Positions 39,103 to 50,481 of a DNA stretch of 64,000 nucleotides are shown in pieces. The DNA comes from Nitzschia sp. DOCU1 (taxonomy: Eukaryota; Bacillariophyta; Bacillariophyceae; Bacillariales; Bacillariaceae). The position numbers were made by a program, and so were the translations under genes. The notes below the pieces were generated by a model. The model ran no database searches. It worked only from the letters and a program-made list of their open reading frames with translations, and was not told the DNA's origin. Where the stretch lies: assembly GCA_951394045.1 (NCBI GenBank), contig OX595992.1, positions 1,116,001-1,180,000 on the forward strand, read 5' to 3'. The number at the start of each line of letters is the position of its first letter. The stretch's first letter is position 1.

Positions 39103-42100
39103 ATGGCGTACGGATCTCTCCATGGATCCCTGCGGGAAGAAGTTCAGGCACTTCGAAAAAAGGTGGTAGCTTTAGAAACTGCCGAGGTTGAAAATGAAAA
39201 ACTTCGGAAAGAGTTAAACAAGCTACGGGTCGCCTCGTTGGAACAAAAGTCACAACTGGAGCTGGAGTTTATGAATCAATTAACAGGTGTGGCCAGAGAA
39301 AATGCCTTGAAACTTGAGGAACTTGAAGGCCGTCTCACGGAAAGTAACCATGTCAATCGGGCGCTGAGTCAACAGTTAAAGCAAACGCCATCGCCTGAAA
39401 TGGTGGAAAATCGTATCCAAGCATTGGAAGCCGAGCACCGAATGGAATTGGCGAGAACGATTGATGCCAACAAGGTCGAAATTGAACGAACAAGACAGCA
39501 ACTATCTAGTTTGATGGAGTCTAGGGATTATATTGCGGAACAGCTTGATGAGGCTAAAGCCAGTCTAGCTGCAAAAGAAAAGGAAATCGAGGAGTTAAAG
39601 TCCCAGCAATCCAATGAGGGGGCGAGCCAAGACGAGCTAGACGAAATAAGGCGACAGCTCTCCCAGCTACAAGCATCGCGAGATGAACTAGCCAAGGAGC
39701 TTCAGGAAACCAAAGCGAGTTTGGCGTCCAAGGAGTCTGAAATCAACACTTTGAAGATGCAACAAGAGGCCGCTTTGGACGCGATGAAGGCTAGGCTGGA
39801 GGAAGCCCAATGCGAAATCGAGACTCTGCGGGCGTCTCGGGAAGAGTTGGCAACCGAGCTTCAAGTGGCAAAGGTGGAGATTGACACTACCAAGCAGGCC
39901 CAACATAAAATGGGGGATGATAAACAGGCCAAGCTTAACGAAGCTCTTCAGCAAGTGTCGAGCCTTAGGTCTATACACGGGGATTCTTTGAAAGAGCTGG
40001 AAGAGGCCAAAGCCAGCCTGAAACAAAAGCAACTAGAAATCGATACTTTGAAATCTGCCGAGGTCTCTGTGGAAAATACGTTAAAAGAGACTCGGAATGA
40101 GATGGAGCAGCTCAAGTCCAGGATAAAGGAGCTCCAAAGTGATCTTGACCGGCAGTCTGCCTCATCCGATAGTGAAACCCAAATCCTTCGAGAGCGGGTC
40201 ACGTCTCGTGATGAAGAACTTAGTGTCAAGGCTAGTGCCGTTCATCGGCTGGAAACTCAAATTGCCGAATTGTCAAGCAAGTCTTCTCTTGGCCTGGAAC
40301 GAGCGAATGCTCTCGAAGCCGAAAAGACGGCCCTGGAAGCTGAAAAGACGGAATTGAAAAACGCTATCCAAAAGTTGGAGGCGGCTCGCGATGAAGAACT
40401 TAGTGCCAAGGCCAGTGTCATTCATCGGCTGGAAACTCAAATTGCCGAGCTGTCAAGCATGTCTTCTGTTGGACTGGAGCGAGCGAATGCTCTCGAAGCC
40501 GAAAAGACGGAATTGAAGAACATTATCCAAAAGTTAGAGACGGAAAAGATGCAGCAGGGTCTTTCGGTAGCGCGGCTGGAGCGATCCTATGCAGAGCTGA
40601 CCAAAAAGTACGTAACGGAGACTCGTATGCTAAAAGAGCGCCTCGACAGTCGCGACGACGAACTCAGCGAAAAATCAAAAGAGATCCGACGATTAGAATC
40701 AGAAGCCTCCGAATTCGTAGGAAAGCTTGAAGTTCGTGATGAGCAAATCAAGATGCTTCAAGAAGAAAATCTCAAGTTGAAGGATTCCTTGCAGCAAGTG
40801 GAAGCGTCGAAGGAACAAACGACTGCGATGGAGGAGCTGGAGACCCTCAACAAAGAACTAACGAAAAAGGTTGAGCGACTCGACCGCGAGAACAAAGACC
40901 TTCAAGTCTCGTTTCAATGGGCTACAAAGGAGATCGAACCAAAGCAACTTTTTGAGCGACAATCTTGGGCTCCTCCTTCCAGCCGCGATATTGACGCCGA
41001 GCTGGCAAAGAGCAAGGCCGACAAAGTCGACGCCACTGCCTCCCCGCAATTCAATGCCCACGAGAAAAGAACGACTCAAATTATTCGACTGCTGGAGCAG
41101 AATTTGAAAAAGGAGGGGCAAGCTAAGCAAACGTTGGCTGCTGGATTCAAGAATAAGGCAGCGTCAGAGGCTGAAGAGAAACGAATCACCGCCATGAAAG
41201 AGGAGATTGTTACTCTGAAGAAAAAGTTGGACGCGGAACGCGATCAAACAAATAACTTGCGCCGAGAAATGACAGAGCTCAAGGCGACTCAGGCACAGGC
41301 CATTTCTTCTGTTTCGGAACGAAAGAATTCTGTCCCTATGCCATCTACGCCCACTCGCAATGCTTCCAAATATTCACAAGACGAAATAGCACCAAGAACT
41401 CCGGTCCGAGGTTTGGTACAAAATTTTGAAATGTGGAAAATATCCAATGAAAGGAGACGTTCTGAGTCTGACTTCTCATTTTTCAACGCAGATAATATTG
41501 ACGAGCTCAAGGAAGCGCTTTACTTGGAGCAACAGCAGGTGTTTGAGCTCGAAGATGAGCTCACTCGTCAATGCGAAATCAACTGTACCCTCCTCAAAGA
41601 GATCGCCTCTTTGGGTACGGACATGGAGTCGTCCAGGACGCGTAATTCAAACGTCTTCCACGCTGGTAATGCTAGTGCCGATCGAAAGAGAGTCGAAAAA
41701 TTGACGGCCGACATTGAGCAGTTGAAGGCGGATCTGAAGGTTGCCGAGGAAGACAAGACGTATCTTTCTGCTCAATTTGAAAAGATTGCCAACTCGGACA
41801 AGAAAGAGATCGACCGACTGAACGGGGAACTTTCGATTCTCAAGAACAAACTTGCAAAGACTGAGGATGCGGTATCCTCCGTTGCGCGATTCGAATTGTC
41901 GTCGGTCAATGATCGTAAGGAAGTTGATCGTCTCAAGATTCAAGTTCGTGAGTTAGAAACGAGACTGCAGGAGAGCCAGCAAAAGCTCAAGACGCTGGAG
42001 GGCACCAAGGTTGGCGATAGGACCGAAATCGATCGATTGCAAACGAAGATTGCGACGTTGGAAGATGAGCGTCAATCGAAACGACGCCAAACCGAGGACC

Positions 42101-44088
42101 AAGAGATGCAGTTGTCACAGCTGCAAATGGAGGTCGAGCGACTTCGAGAGGATGCGTACCGTGCTTCAAGACTCGAGACGGAACTCGCTGAGCTTCAGGT
42201 TGTCAAGTCGGACTATGCGAGCCGCGGCAATGAAATCATCAGTCTCAAGTCTCTGGTTTCTGAGCTCGAATCTAGTTTGAAGGAATCCATGGGCTCCAAG
42301 GACGCTCTTGCGAAAGAAAAGAGTACGGTTACCCAGCTGACCAATCAGGTCGAACAGCTTAAGGTCGATTTGAGGATGGCCGAAGATAAGGTCGAAAGGC
42401 TCTCTGCCGAAATAACCAATGCCAAGCAGGCGGAACAGGATAGTATTTCCAGGCTTACAGCTCGGGTTGAATCGTTGACGCGCGAGCTTAAGCAATCCAA
42501 CGAGCAACGAGATGAACTGGAGCAGACCTGCAGAATCCATCACGTGGGCAAGATTCAGAGCTTGACCACGCAGGTCGACTCTCTCGAATACGAGTTGGAG
42601 CATGTAAAGGAGCAACGCGACAGGGCCGAGGCTCAGTCTTCGGAGACAATTGATCGCTTGACGACGCAGGTTGCTTCACTGTCCAGCGAGTTGAGAGAAG
42701 TTTCTGAGTCACATGATCGTTTGGAGCAGGAGGAGCTTGCAAAGAGCAAGAAGCACATTTCCGACCTCAATGTTCAGTTGGATAGCCTTTCACAAGAGCT
42801 TCGACGCGTTACCGAAGAACGAGATAAAATACAAGGCCAAGATCAAGTCTATCATTCCAAGATTTCCAGCCTCAATGATCAGTTGGATAGCCTTTCACAA
42901 GACCTTCGACGCGTCACTGAAGAGCGAGATCAGATGCTGGAGCAAAATCGATCCAAGTTTTCGGGCCTCAATCTTCAGGTGGATAACCTTTCGCAAGAGC
43001 TTCAACGCGTCACTGAGGAGCGAGATGAATTACAGGAACAGAATCGAATCCACCATTCCAAGTTTGACGCGGTACGGGACGAAATCGATCGAAAGGTGGA
43101 TGAGTTTGAACGCATTCATGTTGCCGATAAGGAGGAGATCGCTGGACTTCAGGAACAGGTGAAGACACTGGAGACCAGGCTGGAAGATAGCCTTGCTACG
43201 GTGGAAGACTTGCGACAAAGGCTGCAGCAGAAGGAAGTGGTGGAAGCGACCGTGGAGAATCTCCAGCGCCACAACCAGAACTCCTTGGACTCTCAAATCA
43301 CTAAGCTACAAAAGGAGCTTACCAATACCAAGTTGACCGAAGCCGAAACGGAAAGGAAGATCAAGACTTTGGAGAAGACCATTGCGACGCTAGAGGCGAC
43401 CCTAGAGGAAGAATCCAAACGCTCCCTGGAGGACAAGGATAACTCTCTGGCGGAATTAAAGAAGACATTGGGAGAACGGGAAAGTAAGATCGAACGTCTT
43501 CAGAAAGAAAAGGAGCAGCTTGTCCTTAGCATGAAGGACATGACGATTTCAAGACGTGATGAAATTGACGAGCTTCAAACAGAACTCATGGAAATGAGCA
43601 CTCGAGCTGCTAACCAAGCTCGAGAAGTCCAAACCCTCAAGGTACAGTTGGAAGATAGCGAATACCGCAAGGAAGAGGTCGATCGCCTCCGTACTCGTGT
43701 TCGTGAGCTCTCTGAGCAAATGGCAAATCAAGGCAAGGGCAGGAAAGGAGACAACGATCAAAAGAGTTCTGCTTTGCAAATGGAAAATAGTGAACTCCGC
43801 CAACGACTCCGCGATGCCAACTTGGCTCTCAAGGCCGCCGAAGACAAGATGCGAGATCTGGTGGCGGACAAGGCAAGCTCCAAGTCGATGCAAGTACTGC
43901 GTGACCGCAATGCATCTCTGAAATTCGAGGTCGAGAAATTGACCAAGAAGCTGAGAAAATTGGCCGAACGCAAGCAGATGATGCAAAGTAGTAATTCGGG
44001 ACGAGCCGAACGTACTGCGGATCGTCAGTCCGTGGCCAGTGAGCCTTCTCGAGGCGAAACGTTGGAGGCCACCCGTTTCATGATTTAG
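39103..44088 (+). CDS. Giant coiled-coil protein
   Basis: A single 1661-codon exon that is almost entirely heptad-repeat coiled coil from residue 10 to about 1600, rich in Glu, Lys, Leu and Gln with no globular domain. A break near residues 740-790 (Ser/Pro-rich, PMPSTPTRNAS..APRTPVRG) divides it. Internal duplications are visible: a unit around DEELS(V/A)KAS..HRLETQIAELSS is repeated at 40207-40530, and a unit of about 38 residues (LDSLSQELRRVTEERD) recurs three times at 42770-43040. Such proteins act as golgins, centrosomal/basal-body components or tethers. No GRIP, PACT or similar targeting domain is recognisable, so I cannot choose between these. The C-terminus is basic and Ser-rich. Confidence 0.9.
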   Translation: MAYGSLHGSLREEVQALRKKVVALETAEVENEKLRKELNKLRVASLEQKSQLELEFMNQLTGVARENALKLEELEGRLTESNHVNRALSQQLKQTPSPEMVENRIQALEAEHRMELARTIDANKVEIERTRQQLSSLMESRDYIAEQLDEAKASLAAKEKEIEELKSQQSNEGASQDELDEIRRQLSQLQASRDELAKELQETKASLASKESEINTLKMQQEAALDAMKARLEEAQCEIETLRASREELATELQVAKVEIDTTKQAQHKMGDDKQAKLNEALQQVSSLRSIHGDSLKELEEAKASLKQKQLEIDTLKSAEVSVENTLKETRNEMEQLKSRIKELQSDLDRQSASSDSETQILRERVTSRDEELSVKASAVHRLETQIAELSSKSSLGLERANALEAEKTALEAEKTELKNAIQKLEAARDEELSAKASVIHRLETQIAELSSMSSVGLERANALEAEKTELKNIIQKLETEKMQQGLSVARLERSYAELTKKYVTETRMLKERLDSRDDELSEKSKEIRRLESEASEFVGKLEVRDEQIKMLQEENLKLKDSLQQVEASKEQTTAMEELETLNKELTKKVERLDRENKDLQVSFQWATKEIEPKQLFERQSWAPPSSRDIDAELAKSKADKVDATASPQFNAHEKRTTQIIRLLEQNLKKEGQAKQTLAAGFKNKAASEAEEKRITAMKEEIVTLKKKLDAERDQTNNLRREMTELKATQAQAISSVSERKNSVPMPSTPTRNASKYSQDEIAPRTPVRGLVQNFEMWKISNERRRSESDFSFFNADNIDELKEALYLEQQQVFELEDELTRQCEINCTLLKEIASLGTDMESSRTRNSNVFHAGNASADRKRVEKLTADIEQLKADLKVAEEDKTYLSAQFEKIANSDKKEIDRLNGELSILKNKLAKTEDAVSSVARFELSSVNDRKEVDRLKIQVRELETRLQESQQKLKTLEGTKVGDRTEIDRLQTKIATLEDERQSKRRQTEDQEMQLSQLQMEVERLREDAYRASRLETELAELQVVKSDYASRGNEIISLKSLVSELESSLKESMGSKDALAKEKSTVTQLTNQVEQLKVDLRMAEDKVERLSAEITNAKQAEQDSISRLTARVESLTRELKQSNEQRDELEQTCRIHHVGKIQSLTTQVDSLEYELEHVKEQRDRAEAQSSETIDRLTTQVASLSSELREVSESHDRLEQEELAKSKKHISDLNVQLDSLSQELRRVTEERDKIQGQDQVYHSKISSLNDQLDSLSQDLRRVTEERDQMLEQNRSKFSGLNLQVDNLSQELQRVTEERDELQEQNRIHHSKFDAVRDEIDRKVDEFERIHVADKEEIAGLQEQVKTLETRLEDSLATVEDLRQRLQQKEVVEATVENLQRHNQNSLDSQITKLQKELTNTKLTEAETERKIKTLEKTIATLEATLEEESKRSLEDKDNSLAELKKTLGERESKIERLQKEKEQLVLSMKDMTISRRDEIDELQTELMEMSTRAANQAREVQTLKVQLEDSEYRKEEVDRLRTRVRELSEQMANQGKGRKGDNDQKSSALQMENSELRQRLRDANLALKAAEDKMRDLVADKASSKSMQVLRDRNASLKFEVEKLTKKLRKLAERKQMMQSSNSGRAERTADRQSVASEPSRGETLEATRFMI

Positions 44089-44650
44089 CAGAAGAGGACG
44101 ACAACAGAGGGTACCGATAAATGAACGGCCCGACGTTGCATCAGCCCATTGCTACTATTCCATTTCCCAACAACAACAACCGATTGTGATTTACACATCC
44201 CATGCCTCAGCAAGTTTCAGCGACTAAACGAAGTACACATACAGGGAAGTACTACCAGTGTACTATTCTTTTAAAAATTGTAATGATATTAGACCATGAA
44301 GTATTATTCAGAATATGCTATATGACTTTTGCTAGCCGCCACTATCATACTATGGAACGGATTTCAGAGACCAAGTCGTAGCAAACGTACCGTCGGTCCG
44401 TCATATCGACTAATTTGACCTGTATGGATTTGGACCCCGCCGGCGCTCAAATGCTAGGCTGGCCCGGCGCGTCACAAGATACGACTTCTCGTCGGCGGTT
44501 TTTTCCCGCATCGGTCGACCCGTCGCTGTTTTGTCGGTTGGATGTTTTGACCATGATCACACAAAACCCCGGCAAACAAACATCGTCGACTTGAGACAAT
44601 ACATTCAACAAACGTAACTAGTCCAGTGGTCAAGCAATTATTGTATCACC
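44089..44650. promoter_or_regulatory. Intergenic region with E2F-like TTTTCCCGC
   Basis: Holds the 3' region of the coiled-coil gene and the promoter of the BRCT gene. TTTTCCCGC at 44501-44509, 140 bp upstream of the ATG, matches the E2F consensus TTTSSCGC. Confidence 0.45.
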
Positions 44651-47600
44651 ATGAATTTTCAGACGCAAACGGAAACGCAAGCGTCGCAGTCGGAGCAGCA
44701 GGATGAAGCAGCAAGAACACAAGTCGAAGGCAAAGTTCACCAGCTTTGGTTGAGACGAGGACGATCGTCCGAGGCATACGAGCAGCAAGAAGAGGACGAA
44801 TGCAATGAATCGCATCGTTATTTCGAATTAGAGCAAGGGGAAAATAGATTGCGTCTCATCATGGTCAACAACAAAGCTACTCGCCATTCCATTTTGGATG
44901 ACACGCAAGACTTTGCGTCGTCTCAAGAGTCATTGGATGCCGACGACGAGGGCCAGCAGGCAAAGTATTATCCCAGTGTCTTGTCGCTTAACTCGATTGG
45001 ATATCATATTGAAGCCATGCAAGATTGTCGCTTCTACTTTGACGTTGATGACGATATTCTTTGCATCAAGGATATGCAATTGCCGCCTTCTCAGGCCAGT
45101 ACTGGCAACAGCAACAGCAGCAGTGTGGCAGGCGACAATGACGACGACGATGATGAAATCGAACACCGCCCTGCCACTTTGGACGCCAAGACTGCTGGGC
45201 CGACCACAGCAGCACCATCCTCCTCCGTGCTTCTACTACCTGCGGGCATTTGGCGCAAACAACACGCTCGGTGGGAAGTTTTGCCTTTGCGACAAATCCG
45301 TATCCTGCAGCCTGGAGATCGCTTTGTCACTGCGTTTGACAAGTACACGCAATTGCCAGCTCGGGGTGGACTTGTTCTGGAATACAAGTACTGTGAGCCG
45401 CCTCTTCGTCCCAAGAATAGTGGTGGTGGGCTTCTGGTCGACTCGGAACGAAACTCGCTCGGACTCTTGACACAACCGCTCGAGGAAGATGACGATGATG
45501 AAGAAACGGACACGGAACCTAGCCGTGCTCTTCTGAATTCTATATCAAGATCAGCAGCTGCTGACGCCACTACACAGCCGTCGCCCCCACCGCCACTCGC
45601 CCAGCCATCTAAGCAGAATGATGGAAATGTCATGGAGATTCATACGCAACCAGATGAGCCTGATACTGACGAAGATTCGGACAAGACCCAGGAAATGACA
45701 CAGCTGCCAAGTGTCCTTCCACCAGGGCAGCCCAGCCAGTATATCTCGACACAGCCGATATTAGAAGAAGAAGACAAAGAAGAAGATTCTGTGCAAGAAG
45801 ACGAGGAAGGTGCGTTGCCTGCATCTCAGGATTCCGAGGCTACAGAAGTCCCCGCAGAAGTGACTACCGGTGCTATCGATGAGCCGGTCAAGGAGGAAGA
45901 AGAAGACAGCGATGCCCGTCATTCTTCCAATGTATCTATTGAAAAGGTGGTCATGAATGGTGGCGAGCCTGCCGAATCCTTGGAGGCTACCGAAGTTCCT
46001 ACGGTGGAATATCAAGTATCGAATCCAATGGGAAACACTGAGGCCTCCCTATGTGACGGCACTGCACCATCCCAAGATTTAGAGGCTACTGAAGTTCCCA
46101 ATGTGGAATGTCGTGTAAACATTCAAATGGGAGACGTCAAGGTTCCCGTGGACTATGACGGCACTCAAAATTTGCCAGGGGCTACTACGAGCGAGGCTGT
46201 CACAATGAGTGGTGAGGATTCTACCGAACGACTGGCACTTCTTCCTGAGGAAACAGCACCATCCCAAGACTTAGAGGCTACCGAAGTGCCCACAATTGGA
46301 AAAGGATCAACGACAACTACTGGAGACGTCGAGGTGACCGCCAATGGCGACAATGAATCAACTCCAGAGGCTGTCTCACCAAGTGGTGAAAACCCGTCAA
46401 ATTTGGCCGCAACTCTTGGTGCCGTCCCAGAAAGGAACGAGGACGAGGCGACGCCCGATGCAAAGGCATCGTTACAGGCTATGGATGAAGAAACGAAAGA
46501 GGCTACGCCGTCTTTGCCAGTTGAGTCATTTGAAGGCGAGCCAGCTGTTTCCGAAGCTGTCGAAAAGCAGACCATACCGAGCCAGGAAATTAGCATCAGT
46601 ATGCTTCGAGAGACTGGTGAAGGGACTCCAGCAACGCAGGCTCGTAATTTGGCCACTGACGATCATAGTGAAATTACTGATATCGATGTCCCTGATGCGA
46701 AAGACGACCCCCCGTCAATGGCTATCGACAGTACAAACCGCGCCATGAAGGACGACGACAGCGAGCTCACTGATATTCCGGTCGAAAGCAAGGAGCCTTC
46801 TCAGGCCGCCGAGGAAGCCGAAGAAACAAATTTTCCAAGCATCCCCAAAGAGGATCCGGAGGCCCAAGTCCCAAGTGGGCTCAGCGGGAAAGTTGAAACC
46901 GCAAGTATTGGGACTGAAGAAGACTTGCAGGTCTCGGATGACGATCATGGCAACAACCGTCCTAAGCCCCAACGGTGCATTGTCCCAGATAATACTGAAG
47001 AATCAAAGGAAAATGTCTGTAACAACGAGGAAACCGTAGAAGTGGACGGGGACGAAGACAAGATTACTGCGAAGACGAAAAAGCAGAAGAGAGCGGAGGC
47101 GGGGACAAACACCGAATTATTGCCTGTGGAAAAAGCAGCAGTAGCACGAGAAGACTGGTTGAGCGGTGATGATTTATCTAATCAGCCATCGCCGGGTGCC
47201 AACGGTAATGAGAAAGACGCAGGAGTTGCCGTCAAGCGTTCGTCCAAGGAGTCTGGGTCGAACGAGATTGAAGCTGAAGTAAATCCCAAGCGAAGCACGA
47301 GAAAACCCAAGAGAAAGTCCGTCGACGAGGCGCCCTTGGTGCCTCCTTCTGCCGCAAAGAAGTCCCGTCGAAATCCCGTTGACGAGTCGCCGTCTTTCCC
47401 TCCTTCCGTCTTCAAGAACTCGAGTGGAAGGCAGTCGAAAGCTACTGCTACCCAGGAAAGGATGACTACGCCAACAAGCCAATCTCGGTCAACACGCAAG
47501 CGAAGCCGGGAAACTCCTCAGTCTGGCGATCTAGACTTTGACCCGCTGCCTTCGGAGCCCCGTATAATGTTCACGGGTGTGAAGTGTGATGGCTCAGCGA

Positions 47601-48298
47601 AGAAGGTGAGTGGTTTGATTTTCGTTTGCCTGCTGTCGTATCAATGTTTCTCAAGCCTTGTTTATTTGTAGATGGTCCATTGCATCGGTGGCCGACTCGT
47701 GGAGAATCTGGAAGATGCCGTGAACGCCACGCATGTAATCGCAGCTAGCGATGATGCAGAACTGAAACGCACTCCAAAACTCATGGTTGCGCTTTGTCGT
47801 ACGGGAAATATTGTACACTATGAATGGCTTGTTAAATCGGGCGAAGCAGGAAAGGCACTTCCGACAGATGTCTATCAGCTCATTACCAAGAATAGCCATG
47901 TCGTTGGGCAGAGTGTAAAAGCGGCCGAAAAGACCTACGAGTGCAACATGAAGGAAACGATCAGTCGAGGAAACAGACTGCGCGCCAAAGGAAAGCTTTT
48001 GTTCCACGGCCTGGACTTCTATTTGTGCGATGGCGTCGCAGGAAACAAGAGCAAGAAAAATCTGACACCCGACGCGAGCACCTTCCGTCTCATCTTGGAA
48101 GGGGCAGGGGCAAAGGTTGTCACAGAACTTCACACTCCACAACGTAGCATCATCGTCACCAGCAAGCTCGAAGGGGAAAAGAAGAAACAGCTCAAGAAGT
48201 TTGCCAAGGCAATGGAGGATGGTGCCATTGCAAAGACCACAGACGAAGTTTTCCACGCAATCATGACTCAGAAGTTCGAAGAGACGCCAAACAGCTAA
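44651..48298 (+). CDS. MDC1-like protein: SQ/TQ cluster with C-terminal tandem BRCT
   Basis: Exons 44651-47605 and 47672-48298 join in phase 0 to 1193 residues. The N-terminal part has a folded-looking stretch (about 100-270). The centre is long, acidic and disordered, with many TQ and SQ sites (TQPLEED, MTQLP, TQPILEEE, PSQDLEATEVP) typical of ATM/ATR targets. The segment (S/D)QD(L/S)EATEVP or SLEATEVP recurs four times (near 45820, 45970, 46060 and 46260). A Lys/Ser-rich basic region follows (about 840-960). The C-terminus has two BRCT domains: MFTGVKCDG..HCIGGRLVENLEDAVNATHVIA and LLFHGLDFYL..EGAGAKVVTEL. This is the layout of DNA-damage mediators that bind phosphorylated histone tails. 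Function is inferred from architecture. Confidence 0.82.
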
Positions 48299-48375
48299 AG
48301 TGACACGGGGGAAGGAAAGAAGCGCCGAAGTCGACTCCATGCAACTAGCCAGTAGCAATTAGGTCTACATAAATA

Positions 48376-50481
48376 TTATGCTGTTTCGATTGGCCATCCT
48401 ACTTCCTGCAGTTTCGAAATAAGTTTACCTTCTTCGTGCATCTTGGACGTTTGCTTGAAGCCACCAAAAAACTCTCCACCTATGTACAGGTTCGGAACGC
48501 TGCGTCGCCCCGATATTGTCATCATGTGGTATCGAATCTCCTGTGAAATTTCCTTGTAGTCATCCAAATCAATAATGTGGGGTATCTTAGCTCCAATGCT
48601 TGCCAAGAGTTCCAATGAATGTTTGCATTCGGGGCACCATTCCAGGGAGAACATGACAACGGGATACTTTTTGATAATTGCCTCGATACAAGATTGCTCC
48701 GCTAGATTGCAGTCTTCGTTCCCGCTATTCCCACCGTCTTCTTCGTCTCCGCTTCCTTCGCTGCTCGCATCTAGTGCTCCAGCTGCAACAAGGAGGGGAA
48801 CTAGCTTCCCTCGAGCTTGCAGTGCCGACGTCTCGTCCCCTCCACCAATGCTCTTACCACCAACGAACACATTGGGTACTGTCCGCCGACCTGTCATGGA
48901 ACCAAGGGTAGCTTGGACGGCTTGAGTGTTTGGATTTGCCGAAAGATCAACGACAAAGGGCTCCGGAACGCCAGCCGCGGCCAGCGCCTCCATGGCTTTG
49001 CGGCAATAAGGGCACCATGATTTTGAAAAGACGACCACGGTATGACTCGAGACAATCTGAGAAATACAATCTTGCTCTGTCATGTCGCATGTGACGGTGG
49101 CGTCGTCCTTTGCCTCTGGCTCTTCCGCCCTTCGTTCAACTTTTGGCCGGCTGTGCGTTTCCTCCTTTGCGACTGCTCGCTGGGGAACAGCAATATGTTT
49201 GTGAACTCCATGCGTCTCCCGAAGCCATCGTTCGGCATCAATTGCAGCTTGGGCTCCGGCCGCCGATGCCGTGATTGCCTGCTTGTAGACATTATCAGCC
49301 ACTTCCCCCACGGCAAATATCCCCGAGACAGATGTCTTTGTGGCACTACCTTCAAGTTTCACCAAGGCCTCGTCGTCTAACTCGACTACATCCTTGACCC
49401 ACTGAGTGTTCGGGTCGGCTCCAATCATAACAAAGGCCCCATCAATGGAAAGGACTCGTTCCTCCTGGTGTTTGTCGGTTCGATGTATTCTCGCTCCTAT
49501 CAGTTGGTTCTCCCCGTTGAGATCCCACGCTTGCACGACAAATGGCTGCAACAAATGAATATTCGGCGTAGTGCTAGCCACTTCTACAGCAACTTGATTC
49601 TTGCCTGATAATTGCGTCCCTCGATGCACCACATATACTTGGTTGGCATAACGTGCCAGTAAAATGGCAGCATCCATGGCCGAGTCGCCACCTCCCACGA
49701 CTAGGACATTCTTGTCGAGGTACAAGTGGCCATCGCAAATAGCACAACTGTGTAATGTCTTGCCCCACAGAAACTCTTCCTTGGGTAGTCCTAAATGACG
49801 AGGAGAAGCGCCCGTCGCCACAATGACCGACCAGGCATGAATCATTTGTTCTTTGGAATTCTGGGAATTTGTCGTCAGAGTGAATAATCCGCTCTCACTA
49901 CTTTGCTGTAACTCGGTTGCGAGTACTCCTGCCGTCGCAAATTTCGCACCAAACTGTATCGCTTGCTGCTTGGTTGCTTTAAGCCACGCGGGTCCATTTC
50001 CATCGGTATAACTTGGAAAATTATCCAAATGCTGCGTTTCCGACAACAGACCCGTTTCGGACCCTAGCACCATGACATCGAGGCCCGCTCGTGCTCCAAA
50101 CAAGGCTGCCGTCAGGCCCGCAGGACCCGCACCCGCAATGACAATATCATGAATCGGGCCTTCCACTCCCAGTGCTGCAGCATCGAGTAACGTCCTTGCC
50201 GTATTTTTGTGGTCGGTACTATTTGTGCCACGTAGTTGATAGTACGAACCTCCTCCCACCAGTCCAACCAAGACGAGTGCAGTGACAAGAAAGATCGTAG
50301 TTCGACCCCTCTGGAGTTTGCTTCTTGGTGAAAATATTCTTGACGACGAAACCCCGTTGGAGTAGTACATTGGCAAAGACGTTGTCGTCCCTGCAGATTT
50401 GCGTTCGGGCGTGGGGGAGCCATTACTGGAAGAATGAACACCTCCTCGGCGGCTTCGAAGTAACGTTGACGTATGACTCAT
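48376..50481 (-). CDS. Membrane-anchored thioredoxin reductase fused to two glutaredoxins
   Basis: A single 701-residue exon starting at MSHTSTLL. The N-terminus has one hydrophobic span (TTIFLVTALVLVGLVGG). A low-Mr NADPH-dependent thioredoxin-reductase module (about 110-430) follows, with FAD-binding GAGPAG, redox-active CAIC near residue 245, NADP-binding VVGGGDSAMDAA, and the FAD-binding GIFAVGEVAD. Two glutaredoxin-like domains come next: CPYC near 490 with RRTVPNVFVGGKSIGG, and CPEC near 614 with GRRSVPNLYIGGEFFGG. The TVP/SVP and GG glutathione-site motifs are intact in both. The protein could pass electrons from NADPH to its own glutaredoxin sites. Topology and compartment are open, because the single span follows a basic N-terminus. 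Confidence 0.93.
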   Translation of the reverse strand: MSHTSTLLRSRRGGVHSSSNGSPTPERKSAGTTTSLPMYYSNGVSSSRIFSPRSKLQRGRTTIFLVTALVLVGLVGGGSYYQLRGTNSTDHKNTARTLLDAAALGVEGPIHDIVIAGAGPAGLTAALFGARAGLDVMVLGSETGLLSETQHLDNFPSYTDGNGPAWLKATKQQAIQFGAKFATAGVLATELQQSSESGLFTLTTNSQNSKEQMIHAWSVIVATGASPRHLGLPKEEFLWGKTLHSCAICDGHLYLDKNVLVVGGGDSAMDAAILLARYANQVYVVHRGTQLSGKNQVAVEVASTTPNIHLLQPFVVQAWDLNGENQLIGARIHRTDKHQEERVLSIDGAFVMIGADPNTQWVKDVVELDDEALVKLEGSATKTSVSGIFAVGEVADNVYKQAITASAAGAQAAIDAERWLRETHGVHKHIAVPQRAVAKEETHSRPKVERRAEEPEAKDDATVTCDMTEQDCISQIVSSHTVVVFSKSWCPYCRKAMEALAAAGVPEPFVVDLSANPNTQAVQATLGSMTGRRTVPNVFVGGKSIGGGDETSALQARGKLVPLLVAAGALDASSEGSGDEEDGGNSGNEDCNLAEQSCIEAIIKKYPVVMFSLEWCPECKHSLELLASIGAKIPHIIDLDDYKEISQEIRYHMMTISGRRSVPNLYIGGEFFGGFKQTSKMHEEGKLISKLQEVGWPIETA

